This document shows positions 1 to 6,950 of a stretch of DNA of 44,709 bases, piece by piece (position 1 is the stretch's first letter; every line of letters starts with the position of its first letter). The notes beneath the pieces were generated by a model. That model had not been told where the DNA came from, ran no database searches, and was given only the letters and a program-made list of their open reading frames with translations. Origin of the DNA: Bifidobacterium phasiani (GTDB lineage: Bacteria > Actinomycetota > Actinomycetes > Actinomycetales > Bifidobacteriaceae). The stretch lies in contig NZ_JAHBBD010000021.1 of the NCBI RefSeq assembly GCF_019331775.1, positions 1 to 44,709 on the forward strand, in the 5' to 3' direction. A program made the position numbers and the translations under genes.

Positions 1-127
1 AACAACGCATCCCCGTCGAACCTGTTAAACTCGCGTACAGGCCGTGAGACATCTTCGGTTATCTTCTTCACAACCAACCATGATGCCCCACGGCTCTCCC
101 ATCACACACACGAAAACCGGAAGAGCC
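1..127 (-). mobile_element. Insertion sequence, terminal fragment (ISL3-like), cut by the window start
   Basis: The last 24 nt (104-127) match exactly, in reverse complement, the 24 nt at 44585-44608 at the other window end. There the matching sequence lies directly outside the 3' end of a transposase reading frame, so it is read as the IS terminal inverted repeat. Here the DNA inside the repeat differs from that at the right end, so this is the other, transposase-start end of the element. A minus-strand ATG at positions 10-8 could be the transposase start. The outer border is at 127, where IME sequence begins. ISL3 elements normally make an 8-bp target duplication, which would be 128-135 here, but the partner flank is outside the window. 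Family assignment is an inference. Confidence 0.7.
104..127. repeat. IS terminal inverted repeat
   Basis: Read on the minus strand it begins GGCTCTTCCGGTTTTCG. It is identical over 24 nt to 44585-44608 on the plus strand. A match of this length at both window ends, next to a transposase remnant on one side, is best explained as the terminal repeat of one IS family. Confidence 0.8.
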
Positions 128-206
128 TCATTGCTATGTACCTCTCTTTCGCGGGGATAATTATAGTCTATCGTATCTTTTTGAAAAAATCTACCTCTGG
201 TGCAGC

Positions 207-572
207 TCATTTCCCGGAAAGCTGCCAGTATTTTTGCCGCTGCCGTTCGGCCTCTTTCTTCCGACGCACCCGCGCCGCGCAATCCGGGCAGTATTTGGCC
301 CGGTTGGACTTCGGCGTGAACACGGCCCCGCACTCGACGCAGCGTTTCACCTCGTCCCGGCTCTTGCTGATTTCGGCGTACAGGGCCGCGTCCAGCGGGA
401 GGACGGCGGCCCGAAACCACCGGCACAGCAGCGAATAGGAAATGCTCTGGACGCACACACATTCCTCTCCATCGTCCAAAAGCAGGCAGTTCCCGTCACA
501 GTAATTGCAGCACTCATGCGTCAGCTTCCGGGCCTTGCGGTACTGCCGGTAATTCATTCTCGGTATGCTCAT
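207..572 (-). CDS. Cysteine-rich VLP-domain protein of mobilization modules
   Basis: A 121-aa protein with two cysteine clusters. The N-terminal one (about residues 21-40) has the pattern CCxYCxGxC followed by CxC. The C-terminal one (about 77-97) has CxxC and a second CxxC and resembles a zinc ribbon, followed by a basic tail. The central VLPLD segment is typical of the Cys_rich_VLP family often encoded next to relaxases in Firmicutes elements. Its start overlaps the relaxase stop by 4 nt (ATGA), which implies translational coupling. A role in DNA processing or regulation of mobilization is inferred from context; no biochemical function is known to me. Confidence 0.8.
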   Translation of the reverse strand: MSIPRMNYRQYRKARKLTHECCNYCDGNCLLLDDGEECVCVQSISYSLLCRWFRAAVLPLDAALYAEISKSRDEVKRCVECGAVFTPKSNRAKYCPDCAARVRRKKEAERQRQKYWQLSGK

Positions 573-1903
573 AGCTCTTGTGTCCTTTCTTGATGGGGCG
601 TCACCCGCAAAATGCTGTCTACATTCTGCTTGATGATGCCGTAGTCGGCCAGTTCCTTTTTCACCTCGCCGTACTTCTGGTACAGCCGCTCCTTTTCCTC
701 GTCCAGCTTTCGGTATTCGGCTTTCAGGGCGGCCAGATTGGGGAGCTTTGTCACGCCTGCGTCCCTGATGGCCTTTGCCGCTGCCTCATACAAGATAAGC
801 TGGCTTTCATGTTCGCGCCGGTACGCGGCCTTGTCTTTGGCCTTTTTGTATTCCAGCGCCACGGGCCGGGTTTGCCGGTAGGTGGAAATATTCTTTATCA
901 GCACCGCCATATCAGACAGACGGCGTTCCACCGCTTTCAGCGCAGCGGCGGCCTCGTCGTTTGCCGCGCTGATTTCGGCCACTTTGCTTTCCAGCACCGC
1001 ATAGTCGTCTATGCCGTGTTCGGTCAGGAAATTCAGCGTCCGGGCGGCCTGCTTCAAGTTGTGGACTTTCGCCCACTTTGCATAGCCCGCGCTCTGCTGG
1101 GCCTTGATGCTGTTCTCCAAATCAATCCGCAAAGTGATTTCCTTTGTGGCTTTCCGTTTCGGGCCTCTGTCCACGGCCAGCCCCTTGATCCGGCGGGTGA
1201 TGGCTTCCTCGGTGTAATTCTCACCCAAGGTCTTACAGCGGGTGAAGCGTTCTTGACCGGGAGCGCGGAAAGAAACGAATTTGCCCGGTTTGATTTCATA
1301 GCCCTGCGCCTGCATGAGCCGCAGGAAGTCGTCAAAGTCTTTGGCCTGCGGGATAGCGGCGTCAATAGCAATTTTCAGTTTGGCTTTCCAGCTCTTTCCC
1401 TTGCGCTGGGCGTCCCATTCGGCGTAGGACTTGCCCTTGTCCTTGCCCGGCTTCACGACGGACAGGCCGTTTTCCTTGCATAGCCGGTCACTGGTGCGCC
1501 GAATGTAGGCGTAGCTGCGCCGGTTGGAAATGTACTTGCGCTGCTGTACCATATCCACGGCACAAAAAATGATGTGGTTATGCAGATGGCCCTTGTCTAT
1601 GTGGGTAGTCAGCACATAGGGGTATTTGCCTTGCAGCACTTCGTCGGCAAGCTGCCGCCCGATCTCATGGGCCTGCTCCGGCGTGGTTTCGCCCGGCTCA
1701 AAGGCTTGTATCAGGTGGTGGGCCAGATTGTTGCCTTTCTTGAACGCCTGATCTAACAGCATTTGAAATTCAATGTCCGCCGTTTCGTAGGAACAGCCAA
1801 AGGACGATACCAGCATTTTATCGTCCGTCTTGTCCGGGTTTTCGATGTAGTCAAGGGCCGCTTTCAGATTTACCTTGATAGGATGGATCTTTGTAATTGC
1901 CAT
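569..1903 (-). CDS. MOBP-type relaxase (mobilization nuclease)
   Basis: A 444-aa protein with an N-terminal relaxase domain. Motif III is clear: H101-x-D-x-x-H106-x-H108-x-H110 (TTHIDKGHLHNHII), the metal-binding histidine triad that positions the nicked strand. A candidate nucleophile is Y19 in the ALDYIENP segment. The second half is rich in charged helices and probably coiled coil. Relaxases nick oriT, stay bound to the 5' end and pilot the strand into a recipient through a helper secretion system. It overlaps mobC upstream by 34 nt and the Cys-rich gene downstream by 4 nt, so the three form one operon. Length is normal for this class and no frameshift is visible. Confidence 0.95.
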   Translation of the reverse strand: MAITKIHPIKVNLKAALDYIENPDKTDDKMLVSSFGCSYETADIEFQMLLDQAFKKGNNLAHHLIQAFEPGETTPEQAHEIGRQLADEVLQGKYPYVLTTHIDKGHLHNHIIFCAVDMVQQRKYISNRRSYAYIRRTSDRLCKENGLSVVKPGKDKGKSYAEWDAQRKGKSWKAKLKIAIDAAIPQAKDFDDFLRLMQAQGYEIKPGKFVSFRAPGQERFTRCKTLGENYTEEAITRRIKGLAVDRGPKRKATKEITLRIDLENSIKAQQSAGYAKWAKVHNLKQAARTLNFLTEHGIDDYAVLESKVAEISAANDEAAAALKAVERRLSDMAVLIKNISTYRQTRPVALEYKKAKDKAAYRREHESQLILYEAAAKAIRDAGVTKLPNLAALKAEYRKLDEEKERLYQKYGEVKKELADYGIIKQNVDSILRVTPHQERTQEL

Positions 1904-2193
1904 ATCTGTGCCAGCGCCCCCTTGATGTCCTCAACGTCCTGCGCGTACACAGCCCCGGTACTGTTGATACGCCGCGCAATTTGATTGACGTTGACGCCGA
2001 TTTTTTGCAGCTCCGCAGTCTGCGCCCGGATGTCGCTGGTGTCCATGTGGATGATATACCCGTCAATCAGCATTTTCCGGGCATAAGCCGAGAAATTCTT
2101 TGTGCCGAGCTGGGCCATTTTCTGCTGGATGATGGCCCGTTCTTCCGGCGTCACCGGGACGCGCAGCACGATTTGACGCTTTCGGTTTGCCAT
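1870..2193 (-). CDS. mobC: MobC-like relaxosome accessory protein
   Basis: A 107-aa basic protein. The N-terminus (KRQIVLRVPVTPEERAII) looks like a ribbon-helix-helix-type DNA-binding start. The C-terminal part (GVNVNQIARRINSTG) matches the conserved end of the bacterial mobilization protein MobC family. MobC proteins bind oriT and help the relaxase melt and nick it. It is the first gene of the mobilization operon, directly downstream of the candidate oriT and overlapping the relaxase gene. Confidence 0.9.
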   Translation of the reverse strand: MANRKRQIVLRVPVTPEERAIIQQKMAQLGTKNFSAYARKMLIDGYIIHMDTSDIRAQTAELQKIGVNVNQIARRINSTGAVYAQDVEDIKGALAQIWQLQRSILSR

Positions 2194-2283
2194 TGCGTTT
2201 CACGCTCCTTTCCGGCAAAGGGGTTTGGGGATTTCCCCAACAAGCAAAACGGACGGCCCGCAGGGGCGGGACGGAGCGTTTTC

Positions 2284-2312
2284 GGAAGTGTGGCTACACT
2301 TCCTATGCTTGC
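2284..2312. other. Candidate origin of transfer (oriT) with nic-like sequence
   Basis: A perfect 8-bp inverted repeat (GGAAGTGT at 2284-2291, ACACTTCC at 2296-2303, 4-nt loop) is followed at once by TATGCTTGC. This layout copies the IncP/RP4-type oriT, where an inverted repeat precedes a CTATCCTGC nic region, and MOBP relaxases recognise such sites. It lies in the 258-nt gene-free stretch directly upstream of mobC and the relaxase, where oriT is usually found. The exact nick position is an inference. Confidence 0.65.
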
Positions 2313-2451
2313 TGTTTTTGTTCTTCTCCGCTATAAGTACCTTCGCAAACCCTCAAACTACCCGCAAAACAGGAACTTTCCAGAAAAAAGCGCAAAAAAA
2401 TAAAGGGCGCTTCCGCGTCCCTCACAAACAAGAGAAAACAGAGGATGGTTT

Positions 2452-2823
2452 TCAGGCATCCCCCGTTTCTTTCTTCTTTGGCTGTTCAATTTTCATGGCC
2501 CCGTCAATCGCGCCCTCAATGATCGTCAGATATTCTTCGGGACAGAGTTTCAGCTTGTGGCTGACACGCTGGCGCTGCTCACTTTCCGAGCGCAGCACTT
2601 CGGGATTGAAATACCGTTCCACAGGAAGCCCGCAGGTCTTGATAAGCTGGATCACGACCGGGAGGCTGGGGATCGTCCCTTTATTCTCAATGTTGGCGAG
2701 ATACCGCCACTCAATACCTACCATTTCCGCCAGCGCCTTACGCGCCAGACGCCGGGCTTTCCGCGCTGCCTTTACATCCGCGCCGAAAGTTTCAAAGCCG
2801 GGGCAATCTTCTACTTTCGCCAT
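2452..2823 (-). CDS. XRE-family helix-turn-helix regulator
   Basis: A 123-aa protein. Residues about 12-68 (VKAARKARRLARKALAEMVG, then WRYLANIENKGTIPSLPVV) form a Cro/C1-type helix-turn-helix. The C-terminal half is charged and ends in a lysine-rich tail. It is divergent from the AraC-GNAT gene across a 210-nt AT-rich region with two copies of a 12-nt direct repeat, and is therefore likely to control itself, the cargo operon, or both. It reads in the same direction as the mobilization operon and could regulate transfer. The target is inferred. Confidence 0.85.
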   Translation of the reverse strand: MAKVEDCPGFETFGADVKAARKARRLARKALAEMVGIEWRYLANIENKGTIPSLPVVIQLIKTCGLPVERYFNPEVLRSESEQRQRVSHKLKLCPEEYLTIIEGAIDGAMKIEQPKKKETGDA

Positions 2824-2845
2824 ATAACATCACCCATTTACATTG

Positions 2846-2910
2846 TATAATTCATATTTGCCCGATGGAATGTTGTTATATGCAGGTGAGTTGAACTTTA
2901 TAATTCATAT
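2846..2910. promoter_or_regulatory. Divergent control region with direct repeat TATAATTCATAT
   Basis: TATAATTCATAT occurs at 2846-2857 and again at 2899-2910, 53 bp apart, between the XRE regulator and the AraC-GNAT gene. The spacing is close to five helical turns. The copies are good candidates for operator half-sites of one of the two flanking regulators, and both contain -10-like TATAAT. Confidence 0.45.
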
Positions 2911-3033
2911 CTGACTTTGATTTATCTTCGCTAAAAGACTATAATTAAGATGTAGTATGCGACACGCCGCAAGAATTATTAAAACTTTGATGTTGATTTC
3001 TGATAATCTTTCTATGGAAAGGAGGGAAGGCGC

Positions 3034-3870
3034 ATGGAAGTCCAAAAAGTTGTCAGCATTGAAACGGTCATTGAATTTATTGAAAGTCACCTCGATGGAA
3101 AATTGGAGCTTGATACAGTTGCAGCTGCTGTCCATTATTCAAAATATCATCTGCACCGTATGTTTACCGAAACAGTAGGCATGACAATCCATGATTATGT
3201 GAGCAGGCGGCAATTAACAGAGGCAGCTAAACTTCTGGTTTTTTCCAAAAAGTCCATTATAGATATTGCTTTGATTTGTGGCTATGAAAGTCAACAGGCT
3301 TTTACCTCTGTATTCAAGGCCATGTATAAAATGCCACCGGCAGAGTATCGAGAGTTAGGGCAATTTTATCCTTTGCAGTTACGTTACTATTTGCATAAGG
3401 AAGCGCACAATAATATGAATTTTACTTCTGATGATATTAAATTGGCAACCATATCAGATATTCCTGCATGGATGGAACTTGTCAGAATGGTAGTTGACGG
3501 GTATCCATATCTTGATGAAGCTGACTATCTTGCAAAACTGAAAAACAGTATTGAAAAAAGTCAAGCATTGATTTTACCATTAGGAAATATTGCTATTGGT
3601 ATTATGGCTTTTTCCTATAACACGGGAAGCATTGAGTTTATGGGTGTTCATCCACAGTATCGCAGCTATGGTATTCCAAAACTTTTTTTAGATAAACTGA
3701 TGAATGAATATCTTCCGCAACAGGAAATCAGCACAACAACATATAGAGAAAATGACAAAGCAGATACAGGCTATCGCAACGAACTAAAACAGCTCGGCTT
3801 TGCTGAAAGAGAACTACTCATTGAGTTTGGCTATCCGACACAGCGTTTTGTCCTTCCTATACCAGAATAG
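3034..3870 (+). CDS. AraC-type regulator fused to a GNAT-like domain
   Basis: A 278-aa protein. Residues about 8-105 hold the two helix-turn-helix motifs of the AraC family (AAAVHYSKYHLHRMFTET; later IALICGYESQQAFTSVFKA). Residues about 135-278 resemble a GCN5-type acetyltransferase fold, with an acetyl-CoA-loop-like stretch VHPQYRSYGIPKLFLDKL. The domain may act as an effector sensor or as a true acetyltransferase. A strong ribosome-binding site (GGAAAGGAGGGA) precedes the ATG. The MFS exporter starts 11 nt after its stop, so it very probably activates its own exporter operon in response to a small molecule. Confidence 0.85.
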   Translation: MEVQKVVSIETVIEFIESHLDGKLELDTVAAAVHYSKYHLHRMFTETVGMTIHDYVSRRQLTEAAKLLVFSKKSIIDIALICGYESQQAFTSVFKAMYKMPPAEYRELGQFYPLQLRYYLHKEAHNNMNFTSDDIKLATISDIPAWMELVRMVVDGYPYLDEADYLAKLKNSIEKSQALILPLGNIAIGIMAFSYNTGSIEFMGVHPQYRSYGIPKLFLDKLMNEYLPQQEISTTTYRENDKADTGYRNELKQLGFAERELLIEFGYPTQRFVLPIPE

Positions 3871-3881
3871 GAGGAAGTCAA

Positions 3882-5108
3882 ATGCACACAACAACACAAG
3901 TCAGTTGGAAAATTCGGACGATATTATTTTTCATCAGCCAGTCAATCACGTTATTTGGTTCTACGTTGGTTCAGATGGCGATTGTCTGGTATGTAACGCT
4001 AAACACATCTTCCGGCGTATGGGTAGCTGCATTTAGTGTATGCTCATACCTGCCTGAATTTATGATTTCATTTTTGGGTGGTGTGTGGGCCGACAGGTAT
4101 CACAGAAAGAAGCTGATTATAGGGGCAGATTTCATCATTGCTATGGTTACTCTGGCTATGATGTTGTTTATGCCATATATATCCAACCAAACAATTCTCC
4201 TCTGGGCGCTTCTTATCATGTCAATTCTGCGTTCTTTGGGAGCCGGTATACAAACGCCCGCAGTCAACGCAGTTATTCCGCAGCTTGTTCCCGCAGATCA
4301 GCTTATGCGTTTTAATGGTATCAATGCCACTATGCAATCTATTGTTCGATTTGCAGCCCCCGCCGCAGCGGGCGTTATTCTGACAATCGGCACCTTGCGG
4401 TCAACGCTTTCAATAGATATTTTAACGGCTGTGCTGGGAATTGGACTTTTATCTTGCATTTTCATTTCTTATGAGCGAAAGGAAAATGAAGAAGCCCCTG
4501 TATTAACGGATTTGAAAACTGGGATTTCCTATGCGTTTTCTGATAAACTGATTGGCAGGCTTTTGATTATTTATGGTTTATTCGTTTTCTTATGCGTTCC
4601 AGCGGGCTATCTTGCAGGACTTTTAGTAAGCAGAGTTTATGGTGACACTTACGGTTATTTAACAATGGTTGAATTGGTTGGCTTTGCTGGCATGATGGTT
4701 GGCGGGCTTTTAATGAGTACATGGGGCGGCTTCAAAAACCGAAAGACCACGCTGCTATTGGGATTAGCTATATTTGGTATTATGGCAATCCTCATGGGGG
4801 TGTCTACAAACTTTATTTTTTACCTTATCTTAATGACCATCTACGGGGTTGCATTAACGACAGTACAAACAGCGATTACTACTCTATTGCAAGAAAAGAC
4901 CGACATTGCAATGCAGGGACGTGTCTTTGGCTTACTCGGCTCTATGTATTCCGGGTGTATGCCTATTGGTATGGCAATTTTTGGGCCGCTGGCAGATGTA
5001 ATTCCCTTACAGTGGATTATGATTGCTTCTGGCATTGCGCTAATCATTATTGCTATGGTTATGCGCTGTGATTGTCAATTTTGGAGTGTACCATATACCA
5101 AAAACTAA
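3882..5108 (+). CDS. MFS efflux transporter, Mef-like (MFS_3 group)
   Basis: A 408-aa protein with about 12 membrane segments. It has the MFS motif after helix 2 (GGVWADRYHRKKLIIGADF) and a Mef/MFS_3-like sequence (IRSLGAG-type stretch, PAVNAVIPQLVPADQLMRFNGI). Such proteins export macrolides or other drugs by proton antiport; the substrate here cannot be read from sequence. The last 13 residues (from about CDCQFW) do not look like a normal MFS end and may reflect a local frame change. It sits in an operon with the AraC-GNAT regulator and is followed by a terminator hairpin. Confidence 0.85.
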   Translation: MHTTTQVSWKIRTILFFISQSITLFGSTLVQMAIVWYVTLNTSSGVWVAAFSVCSYLPEFMISFLGGVWADRYHRKKLIIGADFIIAMVTLAMMLFMPYISNQTILLWALLIMSILRSLGAGIQTPAVNAVIPQLVPADQLMRFNGINATMQSIVRFAAPAAAGVILTIGTLRSTLSIDILTAVLGIGLLSCIFISYERKENEEAPVLTDLKTGISYAFSDKLIGRLLIIYGLFVFLCVPAGYLAGLLVSRVYGDTYGYLTMVELVGFAGMMVGGLLMSTWGGFKNRKTTLLLGLAIFGIMAILMGVSTNFIFYLILMTIYGVALTTVQTAITTLLQEKTDIAMQGRVFGLLGSMYSGCMPIGMAIFGPLADVIPLQWIMIASGIALIIIAMVMRCDCQFWSVPYTKN

Positions 5109-5127
5109 ATATTGCTTAATCTGCCGG

Positions 5128-5155
5128 ACGACGGCAAAAGAAAAAAAGCCGTCGT
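5128..5155 (+). terminator. Intrinsic terminator-like hairpin after the MFS gene
   Basis: ACGACGGC (5128-5135) pairs with GCCGTCGT (5148-5155) across an A-rich 12-nt loop. There is no U tract directly after it. The same hairpin recurs at 9357-9383 after the second cargo. Confidence 0.6.
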
Positions 5156-5281
5156 GCAGCAGTTCTTTGACACGCCTATACAACCGGCGGCTTTGAACAA
5201 ATCAAGGCCGCCGTTCTCTATGCCCTCATACTGACGACGCCCTGACGCTGGCGGGATCGGCGGCCCACGGAGGGAGCCGCC

Positions 5282-5389
5282 ATGAAGCAAAGAGCGTTTC
5301 GACAAAATAAGACAGGCTATGTACCGTTAAAAAAAGCCCGTCCCCGGCAACGGGGACAAGCGGTTATGAATATGCACTATACCATGTAA
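5282..5389 (+). CDS. Putative 35-aa leader peptide
   Basis: A small frame, MKQRAFRQNKTGYVPLKKAR onward, ends in MNMHYTM. It is preceded by a strong Shine-Dalgarno (CGGAGGGAGCC). The DNA inside it forms a GTCCCCG/CGGGGAC hairpin, and a second hairpin (CGCCCGG/CCGGGCG, 5425-5450) follows before the sigma-like gene. The position and hairpins resemble leader attenuation as described upstream of Tn916 genes. In the second module copy the ATG and first 12 codons are kept, but an indel shifts the frame, so a coding role is uncertain. Confidence 0.4.
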   Translation: MKQRAFRQNKTGYVPLKKARPRQRGQAVMNMHYTM

Positions 5390-5561
5390 ATCAACTGCAT
5401 ATCGCTTCTGCTTTCGCCCGGTGGGTCTGTGACCTGCCGGGCGAAATTTGTTGTTTTTTGCGGTTCTTCGGTGCGGGCCGGGAACGCTACATTGCTGCCA
5501 GTGAAAGGAGTGGTATCAGCAGCTTTTTCTTCTCACTCTCCCGCAGATCGGGGGTGAGAAG

Positions 5562-5996
5562 ATGAACGAATACACCTTTGACTATGTGGAACGGAACCGG
5601 CTGGACGCTTTCTGCAAGACCGTTCTCCGTAACGAGGCTATCACCTACCTGTCGGAGATGGCCCGCCGCCGTGACCGGGAAAAGCCGCTGGACACCTTGC
5701 CGCAGGCGGAAATGGACAAGCTCTGTACACTGGACGAGTACCCCAGCGACAGCTTTACATTCTCGGCCTTTGGCTTTGACCTACATATCCGGGACGAGCT
5801 GGTGGCCGGGGCTTTTGCCAGCCTGCCGGAGCAGGAGCAGCAGATTTTAATTCTGCGCTTTGTTGCGTCTATGGCGGACGGCGAGATCGGCGGCCTTGTG
5901 GGGATGTCCCGCAGCTCCATCCAGCGCCACCGCACAAAGACTTTGAATGAGCTGCGGCAGAGATTGGAGAATAACGGAGGGAGGAACGCGAAATGA
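5562..5996 (+). CDS. Sigma-70-like regulator, Tn916 Orf7 type (copy 1)
   Basis: A 144-aa protein. Its C-terminal third (about 85-137: ASLPEQEQQILILRFVASMADGEIG, then MSRSSIQRHRTKTLNELR) is a sigma region 4 helix-turn-helix that would read a -35-like sequence. Regions 1-3 are absent. In Tn916-family elements the matching protein activates expression of excision and transfer genes; that role is carried over here by similarity. The stop overlaps the next start (ATGA). It is paralogous to 9836-10270. Confidence 0.88.
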   Translation: MNEYTFDYVERNRLDAFCKTVLRNEAITYLSEMARRRDREKPLDTLPQAEMDKLCTLDEYPSDSFTFSAFGFDLHIRDELVAGAFASLPEQEQQILILRFVASMADGEIGGLVGMSRSSIQRHRTKTLNELRQRLENNGGRNAK

Positions 5997-6232
5997 AGCA
6001 GCCTACATTCCACGGCAGGGTGCTTCTGCCCCTGTCGGTCTTTGCGGAGGCCCGCGCCGGTGATCCGCTGGCAATGGAGCGCATCTTGCGGTACTATAAC
6101 AGCTACATGAATAAGCTGTGTACCCGGACGCTCTACGAGCTGGACGGAACGCCTCATGTGCGGGTGGACGAGTACATGAAACACCGCTTGCAAAACAAGC
6201 TGATCCGGGCCATCCTAAAGGACAGCCTATGA
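5993..6232 (+). CDS. HTH_16 family protein, Tn916 Orf8 type (copy 1)
   Basis: A 79-aa protein starting MKQPTFHGRVLLPLSVFAEA and ending with a helical DEYMKHRLQNKLIRAIL stretch. This is the small helix-turn-helix-domain protein that always follows the sigma-like gene in Tn916-type elements and is thought to work with it. It overlaps the sigma gene by 4 nt. A 10-bp terminator stem begins 6 nt after its stop. Confidence 0.85.
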   Translation: MKQPTFHGRVLLPLSVFAEARAGDPLAMERILRYYNSYMNKLCTRTLYELDGTPHVRVDEYMKHRLQNKLIRAILKDSL

Positions 6233-6237
6233 GAAAA

Positions 6238-6274
6238 CGCCGGACGCAGAGCCAGCAGGCCGCCGCGTCCGGCG
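6238..6274 (+). terminator. Terminator after copy 1 of the regulatory module
   Basis: CGCCGGACGC (6238-6247) pairs perfectly with GCGTCCGGCG (6265-6274), followed by CTTTCTTAT. This ends the first cargo and regulator transcript. Confidence 0.75.
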
Positions 6275-6503
6275 CTTTCTTATGGGTTTTCCTACGCATT
6301 TAGAAGCCCTTTCTGGCGGGGATTGGATAATCTGCCCCACCTGCCTGCCTACTGTGGCGGGAAAACCTTGAAATAGCGGGCTTTTATTCCCTTAAATGCG
6401 TAGACAGGAGGTATCTTTTCCGCTACTGTTCGGCCCCATTTCCTACTCATGGATGCCTCTGTATATGCCCTGTACTTACACTGTATTATTCACATTTCCT
6501 GCC

Positions 6504-6532
6504 TTGTACTATTCGAGAAAACGAATTATAAT
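6504..6532 (+). promoter_or_regulatory. Sigma-70 type promoter for the small HTH gene
   Basis: TTGTAC (6504-6509), a 17-nt spacer and TATAAT (6527-6532), with GGAGGTG eight nt further on and the ATG at 6553. The preceding 230 nt (6275-6503) shows no convincing gene. Confidence 0.7.
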
Positions 6533-6552
6533 GTTAAAATTGGAGGTGTAGC

Positions 6553-6735
6553 ATGGATTATATGACATTGAAACAAGCTGGCGAAAAATGGGGTGTAACC
6601 CCTCGTTGGATAAATTATTACTGTTCTTCGGGCCGTATTCCCGGTGCTGTAAAAATGGGAACTGTCTGGCTTATTCCCAAGAACGCAGAAAAGCCAATAG
6701 ATGGCAGGACGAAAAAAGGCAAGGACGCCAAATAG
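6553..6735 (+). CDS. Small helix-turn-helix (HTH_17/excisionase-like) protein
   Basis: A 60-aa protein. MTLKQAGEKWGVTPRWINYYC and GRIPGAVKMGTVWLIPKNA form the winged helix-turn-helix pattern shared by MerR-type and excisionase-type small DNA-binding proteins. It has its own promoter and a terminator (6786-6809). It may control the adjacent ABC cargo or act as a recombination directionality factor. The int-linked Xis at 10950 is a separate protein. Confidence 0.7.
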   Translation: MDYMTLKQAGEKWGVTPRWINYYCSSGRIPGAVKMGTVWLIPKNAEKPIDGRTKKGKDAK

Positions 6736-6785
6736 CTGGCTGTACTTTTAATAGCAGAAGATGAAAAAGATAATTTGGGGTAATT

Positions 6786-6809
6786 CAGTCAGCCAGAACC
6801 GGCTGACTG
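6786..6809 (+). terminator. Terminator after the small HTH gene
   Basis: CAGTCAGCC (6786-6794) pairs perfectly with GGCTGACTG (6801-6809), followed by a T-rich stretch (TTCTGCTACTTTATTTT). Confidence 0.8.
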
Positions 6810-6879
6810 TTCTGCTACTTTATTTTGAAAGTATTAAATCGAACGAAAGTAGAGTTTTTTCCATTTCATTCTTCCAATT

Positions 6880-6921
6880 CTACCGTTGGTAGGTGTTCAT
6901 TCTATATAGCCAAAGTATAAT
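6880..6921 (+). promoter_or_regulatory. Operator-like inverted repeat and -10 box of the ABC cargo
   Basis: CTACC-GTT-GGTAG (6880-6892) is a perfect short palindrome 23 nt upstream of TATAAT (6916-6921). The start codon follows at 6951 after AAGGAGGG. No clear -35 hexamer is seen at the normal distance. That fits a promoter that needs or is blocked by a regulator at the palindrome, possibly the XRE domain of the downstream protein. Confidence 0.5.
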
Positions 6922-6950
6922 GGAGATATGGCAAGGAGGGCAAAAGACAC

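Larger units (their letters stand above)
5119..6232 (+). repeat. Regulatory module, copy 1 of 2 (leader, sigma-like, HTH_16)
   Basis: This stretch is repeated at 9348-10515 in the same order: terminator hairpin, intergenic leader with a small open frame, a 144-codon sigma-like gene and a 79-codon HTH_16 gene. The leader parts are nearly identical over long runs (for example 5228-5310 against 9470-9552). The coding parts are more diverged. The two copies flank the ABC-transporter cargo as direct repeats. Confidence 0.9.

Noticed and set aside
102..131. Nine-codon leader-like peptide (MRLFRFSCV) with a ribosome-binding site on the minus strand
   Set aside because: It lies across the IS border and is mostly the IS terminal repeat.
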